64,000 bases of DNA from NCBI GenBank assembly GCA_034440635.1, contig JAOTON010000980.1:434001-498000 (forward strand). Direction: 5' to 3'. Shown here piece after piece: positions 55,243-64,000 of this stretch. The notes below the pieces were generated by a model. It was not told the DNA's origin, did no database searches, and saw only the letters and a program-made list of their open reading frames with translations. The stretch's first letter is position 1; each line of letters begins with the position of its first letter. The translations under genes were made by a program, and so were the position numbers. Source of the DNA: Lepas anatifera (lineage: Eukaryota; Arthropoda; Thecostraca; Lepadidae).

Positions 55243-55326
55243 GTTAAGTTAGGTTAGGTTAGGTTAGGTTAGGTTAGATTAGGTTAGGTTAGGTTAGGTT
55301 AGTTTAGCTTAGGTTAGGTTAGGTTC
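55243..55326. repeat. Interstitial telomere-like (TTAGG)n block
   Basis: About 16 units of GTTAG/AGGTT with a few variants (AGATT, AGTTTAGCTT). TTAGG is the ancestral arthropod telomere repeat. At 84 bp inside unique-looking DNA it is interstitial, not a chromosome end. Confidence 0.9.
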
Positions 55327-57985
55327 TGTTGGTTGTACTTATCTAACAGTACTGTCGGCGGACAGCCGCGAGAAAGCCTTGCCACTTCTGTTCATGGCGT
55401 TCTCACCACATAAACTCATCCAAATAAGAAGACAAAAATTTTGGGTCCCGCACGCATTTTCATCCATCTCCAGTTTCCAAGGGCGCCGCCACGGAATTTT
55501 TGCAGGGGTTGGACCCGGGCTATTCGGTACCTGACGCATTAATGACGATTTACCTAAAATTTGGGGGGACGTATCCCCTGGTTGGGCAACAGGGGGACGC
55601 GTCCCCCCGTCCCCCGCTTTCGGTGCCCATGCCGGTTTCCAGCACAAACCAACCACGGTTAGTAGAGACATTGAAACGACTGAAACCAACAACCTCTATC
55701 ACCGCAAACACAAAATGGCAGCACTTTCTACTACTTGATATTAAAATATTCTCAATATAATTTATCAAATTTTTTGCGCCAACACTTAAAAACGCAAAAC
55801 AAAATTCAGCTTCTGGAAACGTAAGGCCAAAATATGATGCAAAAAACATAGAAGATGGGCCCCGGTTCCTATGCCCCCCCACCCCCCGGCTGTCGGACCA
55901 TAACTTGAACAACATATCGGACGAACAAGACATGCATTACCGTCGGAAGCCAGAAGTGGTGCTGGAGAGAGCTTCCCTCTTGCTCTATTTCTAGGTAGGT
56001 GTCGATCAACATATGTTTATCGGACTGCAACTTGATAAAAAACAGCTTAACGAGCAAAAACTTGCAAAACGCTACACGATTCAGCACATCCATGATCATT
56101 CCAACTGACCAGAACCGCGCGCTACTGAAATCAGACGCGGCAAATGTGGCTTAATCCGGAAGTAAACACATCATATGATTCAACCAATCAGAGCCTGCGT
56201 CCACCGCTTGGCGCCATCTGGCGCCTGAGGCATCTCGTGCGCGTGCGGGCTGCCCTTTGACCTTGATCGGGATAAGTTGATCGGCGGGTAACAGTTGTCG
56301 CCGGGGAGGTGAATACACTGCCATCAGTGTCTCTATTGCTTTGCTGCCATAGATGTTTTTAGTGGACGGGAATGAAGTCGAGAGTGGTTTTGCATTCGCC
56401 AGATGTGTAGGTAGGTAACGCCCTGTGCTGTAAGATATCGACATTTTCCATATTCAAGCCGTCTTTTTAGCAAACTTCAGCTTCGCCTTCAATTCAAGAG
56501 GCTGCCCTGCATAATGCACGTGAGCTAACATTGGCATTGCATTTTTGAAGGCAAGATGACTTCAAACTTAACCCTTTTCTGTCCGGCTACCTATTTCCGG
56601 CGGGCAAATCGGCCCCTAGATCTCGAACTAACCGGCCGATTTTGAAATTAAGTGCCATAGATTCCTCTGCTGCTAAATTTATTTTGAAAAAGAAAATTTA
56701 AAATTTTTATTTTTAGGAGAAGGTGTGAAATATAAATTTGTGTATTTTTAGATTTTCCATAACCCTTGTCTCTTTGTACATTTTCAAAACTGTGATTGCA
56801 CATAATTGACCAAATTTTCTATACTAGTTAGAAAATTAAATTAATGGGCGCCACTATAGGGGAAAATATAAACCTAAAAGTTTTGTTACGGGATTAAGCT
56901 GTCATATACGGCATCTTGAACATAAATAAATGAGAAAAAGTGAAAACTATGGATGGGGAAAAGTGGGTAAACAAACAATATGATTTGTGTATTTAGTCCT
57001 CGACTAGTTGAAATTTAATTTCTGATAATTTTACCCTCCATGGCAGTCTGGAAAGGGTGACATAGGGATCACTCGTCGGGGGTGGGTGATTAAACAATTT
57101 TAATATACACGATATTAGTGGGTGAACTGCTGGGAATATCATTGAAAATGTGTAGTGACTGGACACGCCTCTTAATCTAGAATTGGGTTATAACTATTTG
57201 AATTTTCATATACATTTATTCCCCTACGGTTGTAAGGTCTTCACTTACTAACGTTTAGTCCTTTTATAACATCCCCATTTTGAACTGCTGTAACCGCCTG
57301 ATGAACACAATAGTAATTGGAATGCACTATCATCTCCATAAATGATATAATAAACCATTACTGTTCATACAGACGCTTCCTTTAAAAACCATGCATACAT
57401 AATACTTGTTTATAGAACCTCCAAAACCCCCATAGCTCCGCCCCTGGTAAATATATAATCTTAAATTTCAACTGCCTTTGTTTGGTGTTTTTCTTGCCGT
57501 TTCGATATTCTCACTGGCATCCCAAGTTAAGTGAGTTTCAAAGGGCACTAACGTTTCTGAGGCTGCTGCAAGGTGCCGGATCAAAACTGCGCTCGCGGCA
57601 CTTAGCATGTATCGTTCTCTTTTTTCCCTTTCGCTGTTATCCAAATGTGAGGGGAGGGGATATGTTTATCCCTTGCTTTCATTTCTTCGCAGACGACGGG
57701 ACTAATATCGGACCCAATCCTCATCAATTAGTAGAACTTAAGATATTCAGCATGCTCATGCCTCGAATATACCTACGCGAAGCATTGGCTACATCGAAAG
57801 GTCATAAAAAGTTATTTCAGAAGCCCTTTCCCCATTTTTGCGAATTCGGCCTCCAAATGCCTTAAAATCGCTCTCAAAGTCAACATTTCTAGACGACTTA
57901 TCGAGAATTCTCACTATCGTCAAATGACGAAGCCACGGCTATGACCACCAATTTCTATAAGAACTAGGTCGTGTCTGTCCTAAAC
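55327..57985. other. Unclassified region without a supported gene
   Basis: Several ORFs (55339-55933, 56151-56444, 57482-57865) have no recognised domain. GGGACGTATCCCC and GGGGGACGCGTCCCCCC (55565-55605) are short palindromes. TTAACCCTTTTCTGTCCGGC at 56568 resembles a piggyBac-type end, and AGCTCCGCCCCTGG at 57434 a hAT-type end, but neither has a partner in view. Confidence 0.35.
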
Positions 57986-58318
57986 CAGGGGCGGACGCAG
58001 ACCTGAGTTTGGGGGCCAAACCCATGTCTGCCTCTCCTTCATGGGGGGGGTGGGAGCGAAGATTTTTTTGCTCTACAGACCTAGTGTAAACACCTTTTTC
58101 ATTGCTCCACAGACCTAGTATAAGCTATCTCTCCAAGTAGGTACATTATCGCTCTCCGGGGGGGGTGGGAACGAAGATTTTTTTGCTCTACAGATCTAGT
58201 GTAAACACCTTTTTTCAAATATATCTCCGGCGTTTGGGGGAGCCAAAAGATAGTTTGGCCCCCTCCAGCGCTTTGGGGGGTCATGGCCGGAATGCCCCTC
58301 CCCCTGCGTCCGCCAATG
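57986..58318. mobile_element. hAT-like MITE, 333 bp, with perfect 8-bp TSD
   Basis: The left end is CAGGGGCGGACGCAG and the right end CTGCGTCCGCCAATG, inverted repeats. TCCTAAAC flanks both sides (57978-57985 and 58319-58326). Inside, a block with TTTTTTGCTCTACAGA-CTAGTGTAAACACC occurs twice (near 58062 and 58178). Non-coding. Confidence 0.9.
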
Positions 58319-58707
58319 TCCTAAACAGTGGTGTAGAACCTCGAACTATCACAGAAAAAATTAATTGGTAAAACAACATTACAAAAAATATTTTTAAACA
58401 GAAATATATGACTTAAAATAAATAACAATTGACCAATCAGAAGCCCAGGAATTCTCATGCCTGGGTCACGTGACGTAGGTGAGGATGGGGTCATATGATA
58501 CAGTTTTCACGGGATGAGCTGTACCTTCCAAGCTATCACTACAATATGAATAAAGCGAGTGTTGTTCGATAGCTTATTCATTTCTTTATCAGATGTTACC
58601 AGTTATTTTCTTTCCTTTGTCAAGAAAACCCTAAATTAATTGAAAACTTCAACCAAAGTCTAAATTTTCAACATGCCCCCACTAAGGGGTAAGTTGCTAC
58701 TGGTCAC

Positions 58708-59945
58708 GGGGCAAGTTGTTACAAACGAATATTGTCTTACAAACTAACCAAAAACATGTGCGAAACGTCAGAAATATTTATTCCTTACATTTCGACCAAG
58801 CGGCGCTAAAGTCGCAGAAGAACTTCCTACTTTTTCTGCATCCGTATATGCTTTTTTACTTATCGAATGAAATTAAATTAATTTTTAATCAATTAAATTA
58901 AAAACAAATGGGTGTCAGGCATTCTCAGCTCGTTTTTTGCAGCGAATTGATGCGACAATTTTCGAGTTGTGACTTGTCAATCCATGGTTTATTTTGCATG
59001 CATGCGGAAGATGTTCTGCCAGTTGAGGCTCCATCTCATCTGAAAAAAATACAAAGATCGATTATATCCAAACGTTCCCGTAGCCATCTTGACCGTCAGC
59101 ATGACAGTGCCGCCGGAGTGTCATAAATTGAATCCCGCAATCGTTTTCTACTCTTATTATCGAGGTACCGATCCGGACCTGCTCCATAGCGGTATCTAAA
59201 ACGCCGACCGGAGGGGCTCGTCGGGTTGTCTCTCCGACATATGTCCGCACCATCTAACAAAAGGAAAGGATGGTGTTAGGAAATTGAATGTAAGATGTAG
59301 GTTTGGACCTTTTCAGTGGTTGAATTTATTTTGGATGAATTCGAATGTTCTTAAATCATTTATGTAAAGCTGGCGGAAGTTTCGGTAAAACTGACGATGT
59401 ATTTGTCAGCATGTAATAGCCCATTTCGATAGGTTTACGGAATCAGAATTTGTGACAACATTGGTAAAAATAAATTAAATTCAGTTGCATACACATTTTT
59501 AAACATTATTAATTAGCTGTGTTAACGTGGAATACCGTTGGGGCAAGTTGATACAGCTGCGGGTAAGGTGATACAGCCACTAACAACGTGCCCCATCCAT
59601 ATTTTACCAGAAGTGCATTTCATAAAACCAGTATGACGACGATGCTTTCAATTCCTCAGCGAATTTAAAGTTATCACCTGAAACATCGATATCGTGGCTT
59701 TCTTACAAAGGCATAATGGCTCTGCTACAGCAATTGATAAAGGTGTAAATTTTGCAAACATAACATCGCTGAAAATTTACTTTTGACCGAAAAAAATGCA
59801 CATTGTCCGCAGCACTGTAGGCGGCTGACCGACACAGCTGCTGAAGGGACTGTCGCTGGCTTCTGGTATCAGCTAATCATGGTCAGAGCCAAAAGGGATC
59901 TAGTGTCATGGTTCGGGAGCTATCGGCGTTGTATCAATTTGCCCC
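58708..59945. mobile_element. Possible DNA element with GGGGCAAGTTG ends
   Basis: GGGGCAAGTTGTTACA at 58708-58723 is inverted at 59930-59945 (TGTATCAATTTGCCCC), and an internal direct copy GGGGCAAGTTGATACA lies at 59540-59555. No TSD was resolved and the ORFs within (58716-59253) have no transposase motif. Two adjacent partial elements would also fit. Confidence 0.4.
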
Positions 59946-61409
59946 TGTAACAAAACTCCCCCTCCTCACCTATCTGACGCAAAAGTTTCGCCATCCTGGG
60001 AATTGTGTAGAAAACGACCGAAGACCTGAGGTACTAAACCATTGAAAACTTGAGTAATTATTTCATGCTCCACTTTTAGGCCAGTATAATTAATTTTGTA
60101 GTTTTATAGGCTATGTACCCAAGATTAATCAATCCACAAATACGAGGAGAACAGAAATATTTATTTCAAAAACAATTACTTAAACTTTAAATAGTTTTGA
60201 AAATATTGAGATGAAGACGTCCCAGCCTTTTACCCGTACCGTTAATATATTTCAGTAATAGCTGAGTGGCCTCCAAAACTTTTGCCGAAGATACAAAAAT
60301 AAATTGACAGTTTCGAAACTTTTTTCAAACAGTAAGAAACCACAATAAAATTTTCTCGTGTATCTCCCTCTAAAAGGGCTGCTGTGCCATTATACATATG
60401 CGGACCCAGAATCTCCGTTTAGGGAGGAGTTCCTGGCCGAGGCGCCATCCGGAAAAGGGGTGCCCCTTTTGGGCGGAAAAGCTTATCAGGTGCGCACCAA
60501 ATCCTATGGCAGATCCGCCGATACTCACTTTCTGGGAGGAGGGGATGGAAACAAACATTTCAGAGGCCGCCATCGACCTATCAGCGGAGTGCCGTGACCA
60601 TTTCAGGAAGCGCCGAGGTGTGATCGCGGGGATAGTGGAACCGCCCAGGCCTTGATTTATTTTGTTTTACTCTGGGCATCTCACGCAAAGCGAGTTTATT
60701 GGCCCACTCAAATAATAACTTACCAAGCCCTAGTCCCTCTCCTGTTAAGTCTGGAAAAGCACAAATTATCATGAGTCCACGGGTGCCAGCCACAGTCTTC
60801 GCAGAGGGCTCGAATTTTGTTCGAATTGTTCGGAGTCCATCACGGAGCTATAGGTAAGTAGAAGATTCAAAAGAGGAACTAAATCGAGGGCAAAGAGAAC
60901 AGCATTCGTGACAAAAAATTAAAACACTAGCTTAAAGGGCCACTCAAATGATGAGAATCTAGTTGGTCCCCTAAAACAGTTTTTAGGCAGATGAAGTAGC
61001 TCCGTGCTGAAGTTCGGTGGACCAGACAACTCTGCTGGTGAGAATGAAATAACAAAGGAGATAGCCAGAAACAAAGCGGATTGAGTTCCCACGGCCCCTC
61101 GCCGACTCTAGCAGCCAACCACCTGGCTTGCACCGGGGACAAGAAAGGGGAGCGCGAAATTCAGCCCCCTGCACTGCCTGGTTTGCCCCGAGTAACGCAG
61201 AAACGAAATGATGGAGAACATCCTAATTTACAGCACCTAAAGAATGCCATATCTCAGAATGTCATCTCAGAATGGTCATAATGTTGACCTAAGGTAGTGT
61301 CAAGTTCTTAGTCACACTACGTACATGCCTAAGTATCCCCAATTATATCGTTAAGAATAAAGAAAAAAACTATTTTTCAGAGAATACCTATTAGATAGAT
61401 GAACTTGTT
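59946..61409. other. Unclassified region without a supported gene
   Basis: 60358-60655 contains overlapping plus-strand frames in a GC-rich patch (one with SAECRDHFRKRRGVIAG) that could be a retroelement relic, but no family motif is certain. The rest is anonymous. Confidence 0.35.
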
Positions 61410-62568
61410 TTGAGACTACAAAACGATGTTTTCATACTCCATCCCAACGCCTTCTTACCGCCACCGGCTGGCGCGCTGTCGGTCGGGGCGCGGGCGTTGG
61501 CGCTGGCGGGTGCTGACGGTGCCCCTGTGGAGGAGCGGCTGCACGTCATCATCCCCGTGGGTGAACAGGAGCGGTGTGTCCATCCACTTGGACGTCCCGG
61601 GAGCTTGTCGAGAGGCCACGGCTACCCGGCGGTGAGCGGCGACCGAGGAACTCCTGGCCACCCTCCCAGATCAGACCATCTAGATCTGGAGCGACACGGC
61701 TCGGCGGGGCGAGGTACCCACGACGGAGGGGGAGGCGCCGTTATCACCCGACCCTCGGGCCGGACGCAGGAGGTCGCCGTCCCTGCCGGCGCTTTCTGTA
61801 GCAGCACGCGCGCTGAGGTCACAGTGATGCAGGTTGCCCTGGAGACTGCGCTGGATTCCACGGGAGACGACACCGTACCCATCGTCCTGTGTACGGACTC
61901 CCAGGCCGCGCTGGCCACCCTGGCGGGTGGAGCCGGCGCGCGGCGATCCCCGATGGGTGCCTCCATCTGGCGTCTCCTGCTGTGTGCCACCGCAGGGGGA
62001 CGTCAAGTCTTCCTACAATTGGTCCCTGCCCACTGTGGGCTACCCTGCAATGAAGCCGCGGACGTGCTGGCCAAGGGGGCCTCCAGCCTTCCACAGGGGG
62101 ACACCCCTGTGGACGTCAGCAGCATACCCCGAGCTGTCGCCCGCGCCGCCTCTAAGGCCTGGCGATGCCGCTTCCCTCGACGGCCTGTTCAGGCGAATTA
62201 TGGGGGACTGGATGCCGGCTCCGGTCCTCACCGACGTGCGGGAGGACGCCGTCAACGTCCACCAACTGCGGGCAGGTCACTGGAGCCGCTCTGGACAGTG
62301 CCTGCACCGCATCGGCCGCCTCCCGACGCCCGCCTGCCAGCAGTGTCCCAACCGCGAGTGCCCCGCCGCACGATACATTGTGTGTCGAGAGGGGCCGGAC
62401 AAACCGGAACATGTCTTGCTTCGGTTCCCCAGTCTGGCGGGAGCGAGGCTTCGCCTATTCGGCACAATCTACCCCGACCCGACGCAGCTCCGAGACGGCG
62501 GGGCCGTGGCGGCGTTGGCCCGCGGCCACCGGACTCACCAAGAGCCCCTGGGCTACGGTCGGCCGTAG
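61410..62568 (+). pseudogene. RNase H domain plus zinc-knuckle-like tail, frameshifted
   Basis: The first frame (to about 62170) gives GGGAVITRPSG, then SSTRAEVTVMQVAL, LCTDSQAALATL and QLVPAHCGLPCNEAADVLAK. These match the D-E-D-D motifs of cellular-type RNase H (the catalytic Glu in RAEV, Asp in TDSQ, His-Asp in PAHCG...NEAAD). The first Asp strand is not clear to me. Near 62165 the frame shifts. The second frame continues LDGLFRRIMGDWMPAPVLTD, HQLRAGHWSRSGQCLHRIGR, then CQQCPNRECP and PEHVLLRFPSLAGARLRLF, where the last Cys of the usual CxxC...HxxxxC is replaced by Phe. RNase H removes element RNA from cDNA hybrids. Confidence 0.78.
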
Positions 62569-62640
62569 GCCAGCCCGGGGAAGGCAGCAACAACAGCAAG
62601 GTGGTTTGTAGGCCCACCGAGACGGGTGAACAGGGGTGCA
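61410..62640 (+). mobile_element. 3' fragment of an RNase H-bearing non-LTR retrotransposon (I/R1-like)
   Basis: GC-rich island (about 61440-62640) encoding only the C-terminal part of ORF2: a trace of post-RT linker, the RNase H domain and a cysteine motif. RNase H after RT is found in I-group and related clades, not in the other elements of this window. Reverse transcriptase and endonuclease are absent. The base composition contrasts sharply with the AT-rich left flank. Confidence 0.75.
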
Positions 62641-62644
62641 GTTA

Positions 62645-63170
62645 GGGGGGCACAGGGGGCACGTGCCCCCCCATCGGTTCCGGCGTGCCCTTTTGATTGC
62701 CAGGTGGTGTACCCTCTTTGGGCCGTGCGGCTCGAAATCTAGTGCCCTACGCCGTTGAACCTGGATGGAACTAGACCGCATTTAGTGATTTCAACTATTT
62801 TTTGACAATTAAGTGCCTTTTTGGTCAGCTAGGGCATTCTGTCGCCTTTCCAAGCACCCGGGAAGAGTAAAGGCACGTAATCCGTTTCCAGATAATGTCT
62901 CATCGTCGCCAATAATCGTACGGGTGGAGCTCATCTGGTGCCCCCTGGAGGTGATCATGTGCCTTCTGAGCTGATCTGATGCCCTCGTTGTCAATCCGGT
63001 GCCCCCCTCCCCTGAATAAATAATTGTGCCCTCTGAATCTATATAATGATCACTAAGTTAGTCTGATGCCTCCGAGCTTGCCTGGTGCCCTATTAGCTGT
63101 TTTAGTGCCCCTTGAGCTAATCTGGGCCCCCTGAACTTATTTAATGCCTCCCGGAGTTTATCTACTATCC
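62645..63170 (+). repeat. 527-bp tandem duplication, unit 1
   Basis: From GGGGGGCACAGGGGGCA through GGTGTACCCTCTTTGGGCCG and CGCCAATAATCGTACGGG to an array of 20-30-bp GAGCTGATCTGGTGCCCCCT units. The same order recurs 527 bp later. Confidence 0.9.
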
Positions 63171-63658
63171 AGGGGGGGCACAGGGGGCATGGGCCCCTCA
63201 TCGGTGCCGGGGTGCCCTTTTGATTGCCAAGTGGTGTACCCTCTTTGGGCCGTGCCGCTCGAAATTTAGTGCCCTACGCCGTTGAACCTAGATGGAACCA
63301 GACAGCATTTAGCGATTTCAACTATTGTTTGACAATTAAGTGCCTTTTTGGTCAGCTAGGGCATACTGTCGCCTTTTCAAGCACCCGGGAAGAGTATAGG
63401 CACGTAATCCGTTTCCAGATAATGCCTCGTCGTCGCCAATAATCGTACGGGCGGAGCTCATCTGGTGCCCCCTGGAGCTGATCATGGGCCCTCTGAGCTG
63501 ATCTGGTGCCCTCGTTGTTAATCTGGTGCCCCCTGAGAAAATAAGTGTGCCTTCTGAGCCTATATAATACTCTCTGAGTTAGTTTGATACCTCCGAGCTT
63601 GCCTGGTGTCATTTTAGCTGTTTTAGTGCCCCTTGAGCTGATCCGGGCCCCCTGAGCC
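63171..63658 (+). repeat. 527-bp tandem duplication, unit 2
   Basis: Second unit with few changes over the first 300 bp and more in its minisatellite part, followed directly by family F. Confidence 0.9.
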
Positions 63659-64000
63659 AGGCCATTTTTTAGCATGTTAACTGGGGGGCATTTGCCCCCT
63701 ACCAGTCGGCCGAAATGCCCCCAGTGCCCGGAAATTGGCCCCCAGTCAAAAAGACAGGAGATTACTTAAACTGCAACAAATGAAAACTCACCTAATGAAA
63801 ATAAGGCAGAACACCATCCTATAATGATAATTTAGTTTTATTGCTGGTGCCAAATTCGCAGTCCACAAAAGTTTCGTTACACAATTTCCATCCGTGGCTG
63901 TCTCCTCCATCGTGCGAAGACGAAACAAAGCGCGTAGTTACGGGAAATCCCGGCAAAGCAAACTCAGCATCAAATAATCACAACGCTGGAGATGAACGCT
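63659..64000 (+). repeat. Repeat family F, head, copy 2 (cut by window edge)
   Basis: Matches 36209-36550 from GCCATTTTTT to the last base. The match would be expected to continue beyond the window. Confidence 0.9.

Noticed and set aside
55243..55326. True chromosome end
   Set aside because: Only 84 bp, with variant units and long non-telomeric sequence on both sides.
55500..55933. Overlapping ORFs on both strands as host exons
   Set aside because: No domain, splice context or similarity I can support.
56568..56590. TTAACCCTTTTCTGTCCGGC as the left end of a piggyBac-type element
   Set aside because: No matching inverted end with TTAA was found downstream.
61622..62781. Long minus-strand ORFs opposite the RNase H region
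   Set aside because: Shadows caused by high GC; the plus strand carries the recognisable RNase H motifs.

Overview
This window looks like a transposon-rich stretch of an arthropod nuclear genome. The evidence is eukaryotic: several non-LTR retrotransposons, cut-and-paste DNA transposons with target-site duplications (TSDs), micro- and minisatellites, one degenerate tRNA-like sequence, and a block of the TTAGG telomeric motif typical of arthropods (55243-55326). I found no host protein-coding gene that I could support. Almost every long open reading frame belongs to a transposable element or to satellite DNA that happens to be open. A crustacean or other arthropod is plausible, but the species cannot be fixed from the sequence.

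Layout: 1-2340 holds a tRNA-like relic, a 70-bp tandem repeat and a region rich in TGACCT words. 2343-4755 is a broken CR1/Jockey-type retrotransposon on the minus strand. 4915-5267 is a tandem duplication of about 174 bp. 6735-13416 is a nest: MITE B1, then a second B-family MITE split by an almost complete Jockey-type retrotransposon (7857-12779) with a 6-bp TSD. 13582-18290 holds TTAA-type MITEs of families C, D and A, one of them inside a 27-bp minisatellite. 18370-19187 is a foldback pair around a CATA microsatellite. 19828-28697 is a Tx1/L1-like retrotransposon (ORF1, ORF2), with a decayed piggyBac (21567-23865) lying between its ORFs.

28698-35300 is mostly unclassified, with two hAT-like MITEs, a TA-type MITE (H1) and MITE C2. 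35330-38300 is minisatellite plus repeat family F, with a 256-bp hAT-like MITE bearing a perfect 8-bp TSD. 38284-41880 is a minus-strand L1-like element interrupted by MITE C3. 41921-43010 and 50950-53400 hold GGGCCC-rich satellite family G. 43701-50367 is bounded by CAGGGTTGGC inverted termini and a perfect 8-bp TSD (ATTAAGAG), so it is read as one 6.67-kb hAT-type insertion swollen by later nested elements. 53490-54788 holds MITEs C4 and A3. 54789-61400 is mostly unclassified apart from the TTAGG block and another hAT-like MITE (57986-58318). 61410-62640 is an RNase H-bearing retrotransposon tail. 62645-64000 is a 527-bp tandem duplication followed by a second copy of family F cut by the window edge.

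The most unusual pattern is that the TTAA-flanked MITE families A, B and C are all densely packed with AGGTCA/TGACCT, the half-site of many nuclear receptors. In family A these lie in conserved palindromic modules, and families A and B also share a subterminal GC hairpin followed by a T-run. Functional meaning is untested.
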